In this document: piece by piece, positions 1-9,035 of the stretch | Numbering within the stretch: the stretch's first letter is position 1 | Layout: every line of letters starts with the position of its first letter | Origin: Nostoc sp. UHCC 0702 | GTDB taxonomy: Bacteria > Cyanobacteriota > Cyanobacteriia > Cyanobacteriales > Nostocaceae | Reading direction: 5' to 3' | Length of the DNA: 64,000 bases | Assembly: GCA_017164015.1 (NCBI GenBank) | Contig: CP071065.1 | Coordinates: forward strand, 2,198,501 to 2,262,500 | Made by a program: the position numbers and the translations under genes | Notes under the pieces: generated by a model | The model's input: the letters and a program-made list of their open reading frames with translations, nothing else | Databases searched by the model: none | Told to the model about the DNA's origin: nothing

Positions 1-107
1 CCTACCCCTCCCCGTTCACGGGGAGGGGAAACAAAGCATAGCTTTGCTGGGGTGGGGTTCTTTGGTTTTTCTAAGTAATCAAGCGGACATGATATTAGAT
101 ATTGACA
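1..107. repeat. GC-rich hairpin and single MITE end downstream of the FAD monooxygenase
   Basis: A strong hairpin (arms CCCCTCCCCGT and ACGGGGAGGGG, about 5-28) is of the kind scattered through cyanobacterial genomes; related ones lie near 37980 and 39960. Bases 72-96 match, in reverse complement, one terminal inverted repeat of the MITE family found whole at 35934, 40033 and 48955. The hairpin may also help end transcription of the minus-strand gene at 108. Confidence 0.5.
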
Positions 108-1526
108 TCAACTTTCCGGCTTCAAAACTTTTGTTTTAGGGAAGGTATAGTTGGATGAAATGGAGTTAACTACTTGTCCTAAAACTCGGATCATCACACT
201 GGGTGCAAACAGCGAATTTGGCTGTTTAACCATATGTGACACTTCAATAAATCTCCGATAAATATCAGGATCTCTGACAGAAAGCTCTAAGACTTCATCC
301 ATATATCGATGCATGAATTGAGTCATTTTATCTGGTTGTCCACCTTCAGTGGTATCCCAGCGAAAATCTTCACTTGTTGCCATCAACCAAGGAGTTTCTA
401 AAACTTTAGCCAGTTGCTTTTGAAATTGTTTTGTTAAACCTTTGAAATTGTGCTGTTGCTTCTGTAAACAATCATCTAGAGTTAACGCACCTAAAGCAGC
501 AGTGGTCATTCCTTGCCCGTAGATAGGATTAAAAGCACAGACAGCATCCCCAATTGCAACCAAGCCATCTGGCATCCGAGACAGCTTTTCGTAATGATGC
601 CAGCAATTTTCTGTACGCCGATAGCCATGTATGGGAGTAATGGGTTTGGCGTTTTTGACGAATTGGTAAATCTCAGGAGTACGCAAACTGCGTGCAAATT
701 CGATAAAGCCGGCTTCATCAGTTGGTGGATAGTCTCGACTAATACCAATCAAGATCACACCCCAGCGGTTGCCTTCTATTGGATATAAGGCACCACCACG
801 TTTGTCATGGGGTGGTTGAGAAATCACATACAGTACTTTCCAATCTGCTTGGAAATTCTCTGGTTGTTCATACCAACAAGTACTGTAACCTAAAAATGAG
901 TTAATCATGGTTTCATTGGGAGATTGGTAGCCCATTTTCTCTAACCACTTAGGCAACTGAGAGTTGCGTCCGCTAGCATCAACCACGAAATCTGATGTTA
1001 ATTCTTGTTCTTGCGAATCATCCAAAGAACACAGTTTTACTCCTGTGACTCTGGAATTGTCTTTATTAGTTACTAACCCCTTGACTTGAGTTGCCGATAA
1101 AAATTCTATATTACGGTAACTACTCAAACGACGACGAACTACCCACTCCAGAAAAGGACGACTGCAAGTACGGGTAACTAAGTCTGAAGAACCACGGTAT
1201 GCCCAACCCCGCGCATGAAAAAAAGATGAGTCTGCTGTCCAGTTTACACTAGGCGCACCTGCTGTAGTTAATTCTGCTTCCATACCAGGGAACAACTGTT
1301 CTAGAATGCGATAACCTCCAGTCAGCATTACATGGACGTGATGTCCTTGGGGAACTCCGTGACGTGGTTCTGGCTGTTGTGGTAACTGGTCGCGTTCTAC
1401 CACCGTGACATGCTCGAAGTGTTCTGCTAAAATTCTCGCACTTAAGAGTCCAGCCATGCTACCCCCAATCACAATAGCATGACTTCCATTGCTAGTTTTT
1501 TGTTGTGCCTCAATCAGCTTAGACAT
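108..1526 (-). CDS. FAD-dependent monooxygenase-like oxidoreductase
   Basis: This 472-residue protein belongs to the group of FAD-dependent monooxygenases, halogenases and geranylgeranyl-reductase-like enzymes. Near residues 18-27 it has an N-terminal dinucleotide-binding motif (VIGGSMAG) followed by the acidic strand end VVERD. A second FAD-contacting motif (AIGDAVCAFNPIYGQGM) lies near residue 325. No signal peptide or membrane segment is visible, so it is probably cytosolic. The substrate cannot be read from the sequence. It stands alone: the next gene on the same strand is over 240 bp away. The ATG start leaves the Rossmann motif close to the N-terminus, as is usual. Confidence 0.8.
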   Translation of the reverse strand: MSKLIEAQQKTSNGSHAIVIGGSMAGLLSARILAEHFEHVTVVERDQLPQQPEPRHGVPQGHHVHVMLTGGYRILEQLFPGMEAELTTAGAPSVNWTADSSFFHARGWAYRGSSDLVTRTCSRPFLEWVVRRRLSSYRNIEFLSATQVKGLVTNKDNSRVTGVKLCSLDDSQEQELTSDFVVDASGRNSQLPKWLEKMGYQSPNETMINSFLGYSTCWYEQPENFQADWKVLYVISQPPHDKRGGALYPIEGNRWGVILIGISRDYPPTDEAGFIEFARSLRTPEIYQFVKNAKPITPIHGYRRTENCWHHYEKLSRMPDGLVAIGDAVCAFNPIYGQGMTTAALGALTLDDCLQKQQHNFKGLTKQFQKQLAKVLETPWLMATSEDFRWDTTEGGQPDKMTQFMHRYMDEVLELSVRDPDIYRRFIEVSHMVKQPNSLFAPSVMIRVLGQVVNSISSNYTFPKTKVLKPES

Positions 1527-1655
1527 AGTTGGTCATCTTGTGAAAGATGTTTATATTCTTTCATAAGTACCAAAAATTCTATGTTAAGGTGCGTTACGGC
1601 TTGTGTCTAACACACCCTACTAACATGGCAAGGCTAAAATGATGCAATAAATTTT

Positions 1656-1710
1656 CTTGTGGGGCGGGCATCTTGCCTGCCACGGACGGGCGAGACGCCC
1701 ATCCTACAAG
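1656..1710. repeat. imperfect palindromic repeat
   Basis: An interspersed palindrome whose outer ends (CTTGT and ACAAG) and inner GGGC/GCCC blocks pair imperfectly. It lies between two minus-strand genes and could fold in RNA. This is a common extragenic repeat type in cyanobacteria. Confidence 0.45.
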
Positions 1711-1769
1711 AGGAAAGCTAATGCACTATTTTAGCTGTGTCGCGCCACTACTGTCTATTGCTGAAATCT

Positions 1770-2195
1770 CTAATAACAATAGTCATCAGTATCTAGACGC
1801 TCAGATGCATATCTACCTTTAATTTCTTCGTTGAAAAACGTACCAATTGAGTCTGCTGAATGTAAATCTTCCCAAGTTTGGGAGTCTACACCCGAATATT
1901 GATAAACTGCTCCATTTTGGAATTCAACTTGCAAAATGCATTCGTCGCTATCGTAGCCCACAGCCGCCGCCATTGATGAGTTAACTGGTAGCATGGCAAT
2001 TGGTTCTTCTTCAAAAGGCAGTGCAGGAGTTTCAGCAATAATTTCGTTCAGTTCTTGCAGTCCTTCGTAAGCTTGTATTGGTGCAGGAATTTCCAAAAAC
2101 TCCAGTTCATCACCTCGGTCAAGCAATAACTGCAAATATCCGTCAGAGTGAGCGATCGCTAATAAACTGCTCAAGTCTACCTTAGATAGCTTCAT
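1770..2195 (-). CDS. KTSC-domain protein
   Basis: This is a 141-residue acidic protein. Its C-terminal half, about residues 68-130, has the features of the short KTSC domain: a conserved Ser (VNSSMAAAVGYD), a strand ending in VEFQNGAVYQYSGV, and a terminal region with NEEIKGRYASERL. The domain's role is unknown; it is common in phage-related and bacterial proteins. The N-terminal half has no recognised domain. Start ATG at 2195. The next gene lies on the opposite strand after a roughly 440-bp gap, so this appears monocistronic. Confidence 0.7.
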   Translation of the reverse strand: MKLSKVDLSSLLAIAHSDGYLQLLLDRGDELEFLEIPAPIQAYEGLQELNEIIAETPALPFEEEPIAMLPVNSSMAAAVGYDSDECILQVEFQNGAVYQYSGVDSQTWEDLHSADSIGTFFNEEIKGRYASERLDTDDYCY

Positions 2196-2639
2196 TATTT
2201 TTTATGCAACAAAATCTTTATAGTACATTTATACCAAGTAATAGCTTGGCTGTCAAGATTACAACCCATCAATTTAACTGACTACTAAATCTTGCTGATA
2301 GTTTGAAAAAAAAAGATCGCAATTTTTCATAACTGCATATATCATATATTTTAAGTCTATATAAAGTCTGGGTAAAGATACGATAAAAAGCTTGACATCT
2401 GTATACGCGGCAGATGTTCGCTCTTCAAAATCAGTCTGTAAGGTAGTGTATTACCTTGTCGATGAAGGTTTTAAATCAACTGTAGCTGTTAGTAATTAAC
2501 AGTTACTTGTAAAGTATCAAAAACAATCCAGGCTAAAGCTGTGCCAACACAGGATTGCAGGTCTTGAAATTCAATCACACTGTTTTGGTCAAGATCCTGC
2601 CAAATCACCACATCTTTGCAAAATCTGGAATTTACACCC
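2196..2639. other. AT-rich divergent intergenic region
   Basis: About 440 bp between a minus-strand and a plus-strand gene, presumably carrying both promoters. A TTGACA-like hexamer sits near 2393, but no convincing -10 box at the right spacing was found. No coding sequence was recognised. Confidence 0.4.
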
Positions 2640-3209
2640 ATGCATAGCCAAAAATCCCGACGCTTCTTGAGTAAAACAGTTATGATTGCGATCGCTGCGG
2701 CTACTGTTCTAGCCAGCGTTCCAATTTTGGCGAAATCTAGCCCTGTTTCATCATCCAAGCCTGCTGCATCAATTGCTCAAGCAACTACTACAGGTACAAT
2801 TGTCGATATTGCCAGCGCCGACAAATCTTTAAGTACCCTAGTCACAGCTGTCAAAGCAGCGGGTCTTGTGGAAACGCTTTCTGGACAAGGCCCTTTTACA
2901 GTGTTTGCACCCACAAATGATGCATTTGCTGCTTTACCAAAAGGCACTTTAGAAACACTACTGAAGCCAGAAAACAAGGATGAATTGCAAGATATTCTAA
3001 CTTACCATGTCGTTCCTGGGGCAATTGATTCTAAAAGTCTCAAGTCTGGCCCGCTTAAGACAGTTGAAGGCGAGGAACTTAACGTTCAGGTTGAAAATGG
3101 TCAAGTAACGATAAATGGAGCAAAAGTAACCACAGCAGATATCAAAGCCAGTAATGGAGTGATTCATGTGATTGATCGTGTGCTGCTTCCACGAGATATG
3201 CAACCTTAG
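2640..3209 (+). CDS. secreted fasciclin-domain protein
   Basis: The chosen ATG at 2640 gives a 189-residue protein beginning with a typical signal sequence: basic residues (SQKSRRF), a hydrophobic stretch, then an ALAK/S-type boundary. A TTG 24 bp upstream is possible but would only lengthen the signal region. One fasciclin (FAS1) domain fills the rest, with its hallmarks [17 protein letters not shown] near residue 85 and a C-terminal [15 protein letters not shown]1 domains act in adhesion or surface binding; single-domain secreted forms are common in Nostocales. It probably works in the periplasm or envelope. Confidence 0.88.
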   Translation: MHSQKSRRFLSKTVMIAIAAATVLASVPILAKSSPVSSSKPAASIAQATTTGTIVDIASADKSLSTLVTAVKAAGLVETLSGQGPFTVFAPTNDAFAALPKGTLETLLKPENKDELQDILTYHVVPGAIDSKSLKSGPLKTVEGEELNVQVENGQVTINGAKVTTADIKASNGVIHVIDRVLLPRDMQP

Positions 3210-3248
3210 TTGTCGCGCACCTAAAAAGCATATCTTTTAGTTTAGATA

Positions 3249-3294
3249 GTCAACAGTCCAAAGTCCAGATTAGCCTAGACTTTTGACTGTTGAC
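3249..3294. terminator. inverted repeat between convergent genes
   Basis: Ten-base perfect arms GTCAACAGTC (3249-3258) and GACTGTTGAC (3285-3294) lie between the fasciclin gene and cysA, which converge. It could act as a bidirectional terminator, although the long loop and lack of a clear T-run make it equally likely to be an extragenic repeat. Confidence 0.45.
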
Positions 3295-3354
3295 AACCTT
3301 CACGAGTAACTATGCAATTTAAAAGCGTAATAGCTTAACTGTTTTATCTTTTGA

Positions 3355-4386
3355 TCACGAATAATACAGCGGGAAAGACTTCGCATCTTTTGGTTTGACA
3401 AACACGCGTTGTTGTGGTTGTAACTGTAACTCGTTAAAGCGATCGCGTGTTAAATTCGCAGTCAGTACTTGCCCATCATCTAAAGTTAATTCTAGCTGAA
3501 TTTCCCAACCTAAATGTATCAGCCGACTCACTCTGGCTGGTGTGGTAGAGCCATTGGGAGACTTTTCTATAATCACATCTTGCGGGCGTAAAAACACTTG
3601 CGGATGTGATGTTTCAAAACCACTGCTCTGGAAAATATTCGCGCTGCTGGGCAAAACGTTCACTGGGCCAATAAAGCTCATGACAAATGCCGTCGCCGGA
3701 TTGTCGTAAATTCCTGCTGGTGTCCCCACCTGTTCTATCCGCCCTTTATTCATCACTACGACTTCATCGGAAACTTCCATTGCTTCTTCTTGGTCGTGGG
3801 TGACGAAAACTGTGGTAACATGTACTTCATCATGGAGGCGGCGTAACCATGCCCGTAAGTCTTTGCGGACTTTCGCATCAAGCGCCCCAAAGGGTTCATC
3901 AAGTAACAATACTTCTGGTTCTACAGCTAATGCCCTGGCTAAAGCTACCCGTTGTCTTTGACCACCAGAAAGTTGTGAAGGATAGCGATCGCCCAGTCCA
4001 GTCAATTGCACCAATTCCAACAACTGTTCTACCCGCCCTTTAATCTTCTTGGCTGGGGAATTGCGAATTTCTAAACCAAAGGCGATATTTTGCCGTACAG
4101 TCAGATGCTTGAATAGGGCATAGTGCTGAAACACAAACCCAATATTCCGTTCTTGTACACTTTGATATGTGGCATCCTTACCTGTGAGCAGTATTTTACC
4201 GCTATCTGGCATCTCCAAACCCGCAATTAAGCGCAGTAGGGTGGATTTACCAGATCCTGATGGCCCAAGCAAGGCAACCAGCGAGCCACTCTTGATTTCC
4301 AGACTCACCTGATCAACTGCTTTAAAACTCCCGAACTGCTTGGATACATTATCAACTACAATACCCACTGCTGCTGACCTCTGCAA
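3355..4386 (-). CDS. cysA: sulfate/thiosulfate ABC transporter ATP-binding protein CysA
   Basis: This 343-residue ABC ATPase has Walker [10 protein letters not shown] (41-49), a Q-loop in FVFQHYALF, the signature LSGGQRQR, Walker [13 protein letters not shown] and the switch His in VTHD. Such proteins energise import of sulfate or related oxyanions through a CysTW-type permease at the inner membrane. After the ATPase part, a TOBE-type regulatory region runs from about residue 250 to the end (FLRPQDV...[10 protein letters not shown]). Length and motifs fit CysA rather than maltose-type ATPases, but oxyanion specificity is family inference. No permease or binding-protein genes are adjacent, so the transporter is split across the genome. 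Confidence 0.82.
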   Translation of the reverse strand: MQRSAAVGIVVDNVSKQFGSFKAVDQVSLEIKSGSLVALLGPSGSGKSTLLRLIAGLEMPDSGKILLTGKDATYQSVQERNIGFVFQHYALFKHLTVRQNIAFGLEIRNSPAKKIKGRVEQLLELVQLTGLGDRYPSQLSGGQRQRVALARALAVEPEVLLLDEPFGALDAKVRKDLRAWLRRLHDEVHVTTVFVTHDQEEAMEVSDEVVVMNKGRIEQVGTPAGIYDNPATAFVMSFIGPVNVLPSSANIFQSSGFETSHPQVFLRPQDVIIEKSPNGSTTPARVSRLIHLGWEIQLELTLDDGQVLTANLTRDRFNELQLQPQQRVFVKPKDAKSFPLYYS

Positions 4387-4557
4387 TTTTAATACGGCTT
4401 ATTGCTAGGTTTACCGTGTTTTATTTATACCATACATAAAATAGTTTTGCCTTGAAAAATTTTAGTTAGTACAACTGCTGCGATCGGGCTAGCAACAATG
4501 AGCAGCACAAACCACTTAGTATGATGTTGGGGGTAGTAACCGTGAGAAACCTTGTAG

Positions 4558-4980
4558 TTGAAGAAGTTCCAAAACCTGTTTCCCAATGATTCGCCAATAA
4601 TTATTCAAAGATCATTGCTTGTTCACAAACAAGGAAAATGGCGAGAACTTAGATATAAACGTGAAGAACTTACCGCTTCAGGAGTCTATGATTTTGTTAC
4701 TCTAGAGCGTCAAGTGTTGATTTGTAGAGTCAGTACTAGGGTTGGAGGTAGACTAATTGGTCATATAGATTTAGCAATGGGAAAGGATGTAGAATATGCT
4801 GGGCGGCTTTACTTTTCAGGACGCGCTAATCGAGGCATTCTCCGCAAGTGGACTAATGAATCTGGACATTATCAGCCTCCCCCTGAATTTATAAAGAATG
4901 CAGGTTTACCTGAAGAACTTTTTGAACCAGGTCAATTCAAAAGTTTAATTAGTATCAATTTAATTCCTGGTAAGGATTAA
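4558..4980 (+). CDS. small protein resembling a polymorphic-toxin C-terminal domain (uncertain, possibly 5'-truncated)
   Basis: This 140-residue reading frame opens with TTG directly after an in-frame stop, so its true 5' end is doubtful. An overlapping short frame from ATG 4521 ends at 4586 in another frame, compatible with a frameshift or with loss of an upstream part. The motif NESGHYQPPPEF, preceded by GRLYFSGRANRGILRKW, recalls the W-x-N-x-SGHY-x-P motif I associate with C-terminal domains of secreted toxins; this is from memory and weak. No signal peptide is present. The next gene, 102 bp downstream on the same strand, could be a partner. Function unknown. Confidence 0.5.
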   Translation: MKKFQNLFPNDSPIIIQRSLLVHKQGKWRELRYKREELTASGVYDFVTLERQVLICRVSTRVGGRLIGHIDLAMGKDVEYAGRLYFSGRANRGILRKWTNESGHYQPPPEFIKNAGLPEELFEPGQFKSLISINLIPGKD

Positions 4981-5082
4981 GGCAGAACAGCCTTCGCACT
5001 GGGTATAACATGAAATTTGGTAAAATTGAAATGTAATTAAATCGCATGATAAATATTATTAGCTATTAATAGGTGAAAAAAT

Positions 5083-5715
5083 ATGACTAGCCGATTTATT
5101 ACTGATAAAGACCATAAAGCTTTACAATTGAGGCTGATGAATTTACCGGAGTCAGCTCAGTTCAATGAGATTAACGCCATTTTAGATCGAGATTCAAGCA
5201 TCGGTTTAAAGTTGGCGAATGCCCTACTGAAAAACAAAAAATACTTTGAGGTTCTTCTTGAGCGAGGGCTAGAGAAAGCAAATGCTAGCGATATTGAACT
5301 TTGGCTCAAGTATTTACTTCCACGTCTTGGCTTCCGGCGTGTTATAGCGATTTTATCTCAAAAATTATCAGAACAGCCTCAGCAAGTAGCTAAAGCTTCA
5401 TACTGGTTGCCCAAATTTCTACCAAAAGGTAACGAGCAGGCTACAATCTTGCTGAAAGAACTTTTAAATAAGGAGAAACAGATGTTAGGTGGAGAGTACA
5501 AAGCTGTTCGTTCTTCAGGGCAAGTTTACAAATTAATTTTAAAAATCAAGAGTACAGGTGAATATGCAGTTTTTGGTGGATATGAATTGGGTAGTAAAGG
5601 TTCTAAAATAATTGTTGAAATCCTCAATCCAGAAGACTTATATCCAACTGGTGGAATTAGGCAAGTATCGCCTGGGGATATAGAAATACTCGACCCACAG
5701 CCTTACAACGATTGA
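5083..5715 (+). CDS. hypothetical protein, helical N-terminus and beta-rich C-terminus
   Basis: This is a 210-residue protein with no recognised family. Residues 1-140 look all-helical with Leu/Ala periodicity, rather like short alpha-solenoid repeats. Residues 145-210 are strand-rich and Gly-rich (YAVFGGYELGSKGSKIIVEILNPEDLYPTGG). There is no signal peptide or membrane segment. ATG at 5083 follows AATAGGTG, a reasonable ribosome-binding site. It follows the toxin-like frame at 4558-4980 on the same strand, so an immunity or partner role is conceivable, but only position supports this. Confidence 0.55.
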   Translation: MTSRFITDKDHKALQLRLMNLPESAQFNEINAILDRDSSIGLKLANALLKNKKYFEVLLERGLEKANASDIELWLKYLLPRLGFRRVIAILSQKLSEQPQQVAKASYWLPKFLPKGNEQATILLKELLNKEKQMLGGEYKAVRSSGQVYKLILKIKSTGEYAVFGGYELGSKGSKIIVEILNPEDLYPTGGIRQVSPGDIEILDPQPYND

Positions 5716-5917
5716 TTCAGGGTATCAATTGGTAGGTTCTGGGTTTTCGGCCTGATGTACTTATTGCTATGAGCAATTCCCGATTCCCAGTCTCGTCTTT
5801 TGTATCGAAATATTAAGGAATATTGCATTTATATCAAAACCTGACCTGAGAGCGCGAAAACAGTCAAAAGTCCGTGATACGATGCTTTCGGTAAATGTGA
5901 AGATTGGGAGAAGACCT

Positions 5918-7138
5918 TTGACACTACGGGTTGCTGTTGTTGGGTCAGGCCCTGCTGGTTCATCTGCCGCTGAAACACTGGCTTCATCTGGGATTGAAAC
6001 CTACCTGTTTGAGCGCAAACTAGACAATGCCAAGCCCTGCGGGGGAGCGATTCCCCTGTGTATGGTGAGTGAGTTTGACTTGCCACCAGAGATTATTGAC
6101 CGCCAGGTACGGAAGATGAAAATGATTTCGCCTTCCAATCGTGAAGTTGATATCAATCTGGTAAACAAAGAAGAATATATAGGAATGTGCCGCCGTGAGG
6201 TGCTGGATGGCTTTCTGCGGAATCGGGCGGCAAAATTAGGCGCAACTTTAATTAATGCTACCGTTCATAAACTCGATATACCGACAAACAACACCGACCC
6301 TTATACCATCCATTACGTTGACCACACAGAAGGTGGGCCACAGGGCATTACTAAAACCCTGAAAGTGGATTTAATCATCGGGGCGGATGGGGCTAATTCC
6401 CGCATTGCCAAAGAAATGGATGCAGGGGATTATAATTATGCGATCGCTTTCCAAGAGCGCATTCGTCTCCCCGAAGACAAAATGGCATATTACAACGACC
6501 TTGCCGAAATGTACGTAGGCAATGACGTTTCTACCGACTTCTACGCTTGGGTTTTCCCCAAATATGACCACGTAGCTGTCGGTACTGGGACAATGCACGT
6601 CCATAAAGCCAGTATTAAACAGTTGCAAGCTGGTATCCGCGCCCGCGCTAGTGAAAAACTGGCAGGCGGTAAAATCATCAAAGTCGAAGCCCACCCCATT
6701 CCCGAACATCCCCGTCCTCGCCGCGTAGTCGGTCGCATAGCTTTAGTGGGAGATGCTGCTGGTTATGTTACCAAATCCTCTGGTGAAGGCATTTACTTTG
6801 CTGCCAAGTCTGGGCGCATGTGTGCTGAAACCATTGTGGAAATGTCCAACAGTGGTAGCCGCATTCCCACAGAAAACGACTTGAAAATTTACCTGAAGCG
6901 TTGGGATAAAAAATACGGACTCACCTACAAAGTGTTAGACATTTTGCAGAGTGTGTTCTATCGTTCTGACGCTACCCGCGAAGCCTTTGTAGAGATGTGT
7001 GGCGACCTCGATGTGCAGCGGCTAACATTCGATAGCTATCTGTATAAAACAGTTGTCCCCGCTAACCCCATTACTCAACTAAAAATTACTGCCAAGACTA
7101 TTGGTAGTCTAATTCGCGGTAACGCCCTAGCTCCTTAA
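5918..7138 (+). CDS. chlP: geranylgeranyl diphosphate reductase ChlP
   Basis: ChlP reduces geranylgeranyl groups to phytyl for chlorophyll and tocopherol, using an FAD-binding fold at the thylakoid. The N-terminal FAD motif (VVGSGPAGSSAAETL), the PCGGAIPLCMVSEFDLP segment and the second FAD motif (VGDAAGYVTKSSGEGIYFA) are all clear. I chose the TTG at 5918 because it gives MTLRVAVVGSGP at the N-terminus, about 406 residues as usual for the family, and because GGGAGAAG lies 6-7 bp upstream. An in-frame ATG at 5882 would add 12 residues that are not family-like. A hairpin terminator follows at 7165-7248. Confidence 0.93.
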   Translation: MTLRVAVVGSGPAGSSAAETLASSGIETYLFERKLDNAKPCGGAIPLCMVSEFDLPPEIIDRQVRKMKMISPSNREVDINLVNKEEYIGMCRREVLDGFLRNRAAKLGATLINATVHKLDIPTNNTDPYTIHYVDHTEGGPQGITKTLKVDLIIGADGANSRIAKEMDAGDYNYAIAFQERIRLPEDKMAYYNDLAEMYVGNDVSTDFYAWVFPKYDHVAVGTGTMHVHKASIKQLQAGIRARASEKLAGGKIIKVEAHPIPEHPRPRRVVGRIALVGDAAGYVTKSSGEGIYFAAKSGRMCAETIVEMSNSGSRIPTENDLKIYLKRWDKKYGLTYKVLDILQSVFYRSDATREAFVEMCGDLDVQRLTFDSYLYKTVVPANPITQLKITAKTIGSLIRGNALAP

Positions 7139-7164
7139 TAAGAGTAAAATCAGGCTTAACAACA

Positions 7165-7248
7165 ACAGAGGAGACGGGGAGTAGATAATTCCAAATTCAA
7201 GATAAATAATTTTGAATTAGGGATTAATTTACTCCTCTTCTCCTCTGT
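7165..7248 (+). terminator. long-loop inverted repeat after chlP
   Basis: The perfect 10-base arms ACAGAGGAGA (7165-7174) and TCTCCTCTGT (7239-7248) lie 26 bp after the chlP stop, with further partial pairing inside (GGGGAGTA with TACTCC). It probably ends or stabilises the chlP transcript, but the T-run is poor. Confidence 0.5.
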
Positions 7249-7372
7249 AATTTTCATAGGAGTTACGCAAGTGTCACAAGTGATGGCAATGAGTGATACC
7301 AATTCACGAAAAGCCTGATACAAATAAAGCATCTAAAATAAAACCCTAACCTGTAATAAAAGCAACAATTGA

Positions 7373-7549
7373 TGTGTTGAGTTTCTCAAGACGTTTTCCC
7401 GGTTTGGCGATGTTGCCAGTCTATTGAGTATCGTACAAACTTGTCGCTCTCAGCAACCCTCTGTTATTGATTTCTTTGGAGAGGCATTACGCGCACATGT
7501 TGGTCATACAATTGCCTACCCTTCGCTAATTCCTTTTTCTGCGACCTGA
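7373..7549 (+). pseudogene. 3' remnant of an IS66-type transposase
   Basis: An open frame of about 58 codons ends at TGA 7547-7549 and has no start. Its translation contains DVASLLSIVQTCRSQQ followed by VIDFFGEALRAH and ending in PSLIPFSAT. This fits the extreme C-terminus I know from IS66-family transposases. The rest of the gene is missing; bases upstream of 7373 stop the frame. The remnant lies directly before another broken gene, marking 7.3-8.6 kb as a decayed insertion zone. Confidence 0.5.
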
Positions 7550-7559
7550 ATTCTGACCT

Positions 7560-8513
7560 ATGCGCCAATGGAGAAGATATTTATTTATTCTTATTGTATT
7601 ATTCCTTTTAATAGGAATAACATCAGTTAATTACGCTGCTATTTTTTACTTATTTCTAGGATTTTTAATTGCATATTTAATACCGAAAACAATATCCTTA
7701 TTCAAAAGAATTTACTTTTCAAGTAAAATAAAAACAATCATACTAGTAATAATAATATCATTGTTGTTATTATTAGGACAGTTCTTATCATTCCCTCCTA
7801 ATCCTCTAAATATTTCTTTAAGCTTACATATTAGTGAATATTATATTTTTATTAAACCTCAATCATTAGAAATGCAAAAATTTATAGTTGAATATAAATT
7901 TCAAATAGATCAAGCATTGGCTAGAGAAATATTCAGTAATTCCTCAAAATATGATTTATTGAAATTAGGAAATGTTCAGTTGATTTATTTAAAAGAAGAT
8001 GTGATCGGCAAAAATCAAGGATTGATACTAAAAGAATTAAGTATCTTTCCATTGAGCTTGGATTCAGATAGAGAAAGCCAGTTACGTCAATAACTGAACT
8101 TACCAGATAATATTCAATTATCAACTCTTTTTTGGAAAGACGATAAATGTTTAGAATCAACGGTAAAGCTCGTTGATTTCCCAAAAGGCTCTTTCTATGA
8201 ATCAAGAGAACCTGTCAATTTTCAACGAAACTCTTATTTAAATAAAGATATACTTAGCTGGTCTAGCTGTGATTTAGAACAAGGGATAAAGTTTGCTTAT
8301 ATCCCCCCACCATATAATAATTTTGGAAAGCTAATTAAGCTATTTTCTTGGTTCCATTATGCTGAAAATTATTTACTTTTATTCTTAGGTTCTGGTATAA
8401 CATTTACCTTCTCCTCCAAAGTTAAGACATTTTTACGCCGAATCAATCCAGTTATCAATGTTCAGACAGTAGCTATAACAAGTAGGACTTACGCAAGTGT
8501 CATATATTTTTGA
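7560..8513 (+). pseudogene. membrane protein gene interrupted by an in-frame stop
   Basis: The frame from ATG 7560 runs 177 codons to TAA 8091-8093, then continues open in the same frame for 139 more codons to TGA 8511-8513. The first part has two or three hydrophobic segments (about residues 7-28, 30-45 and 60-78). The second part keeps protein-like composition and carries another hydrophobic stretch (ENYLLLFLGSGITFTF). Both parts are unusually AT-rich and rich in Ile, Lys and Asn, unlike neighbouring genes, suggesting transfer. The last ten or so codons lie inside a MITE (8484-8626), so the original C-terminus was probably replaced. The family is unknown. Two stop-free halves suggest one point mutation, or a genuinely short product. 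Confidence 0.6.
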
Positions 8514-8626
8514 CAAAAATCGTCCAAAGTCAAGAGTCAAAAGTCCAAAAACCTTGACTTTTTACTCTTGACTATTGACTATTGACTGCCATCGCAGAAA
8601 ATATGTGTGCCAGTTGCGTAAGTCCT
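8484..8626. repeat. MITE-like element with 13-bp terminal inverted repeats
   Basis: The perfect arms AGGACTTACGCAA (8484-8496) and TTGCGTAAGTCCT (8614-8626) enclose about 117 bp with internal repeats of GTCAA/TTGAC words. Related ends occur at 7257 (AGGAGTTACGCAA) and near 55813 and 55920 (TGCGTAAGTC). It has no coding capacity, so it would depend on a transposase in trans. Confidence 0.75.
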
Positions 8627-8642
8627 GACAAGGAGTCAATCT

Positions 8643-9035
8643 ATGACTGACAATCGCAATATCAACACAGGTGGCAACTATTATGAGCAGAGTGGGAACT
8701 TTGGTATTGGTCAGATGAGTGGCGGTGAAATCAAGGAAGGGGCAAAAGTCGCTGGAGTGATAAACGAGGCAGAGAGACAGAATTTAACCCAAGTGGCAGC
8801 AGAAATTCAACAACTCCTGAATCAATTAGGGCAGACTTACCCGATTAATACCCCACTAGAAAAACAGATAGTGGTGACAGAAGCTCTTAAGGAAATTGAG
8901 CGTAATCCCACATTGAAAGCACGGGTAATTGGTGCGTTAAAAGCAGGTGGTACGGAAGCTTTCAAGGAGTTAGTTGACCACCCAGTAGTCAATGTTCTGT
9001 TAGCTGCTTTGGAAGGTTGGCAGGACGCTGAGTAA
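8643..9035 (+). CDS. cyanobacterial conserved protein with N-terminal Asn/Gly-rich segment
   Basis: This 130-residue protein starts with an Asn/Gly-rich segment (NINTGGNYYEQSGNFGIGQMSGGEI). A helical domain of about 80 residues follows (AAEIQQLLNQL, EKQIVVTEALKEIE, LKARVIGALKAGGTEAFKEL, VNVLLAALEGWQDAE). I have seen this domain type repeatedly in filamentous cyanobacteria, alone or attached to large signalling or conflict proteins, but know no assigned function. ATG 8643 follows AAGGAG at about 8 bp, an excellent ribosome-binding site. It begins just after the MITE at 8484-8626, which may supply its upstream region. Confidence 0.7.
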   Translation: MTDNRNINTGGNYYEQSGNFGIGQMSGGEIKEGAKVAGVINEAERQNLTQVAAEIQQLLNQLGQTYPINTPLEKQIVVTEALKEIERNPTLKARVIGALKAGGTEAFKELVDHPVVNVLLAALEGWQDAE

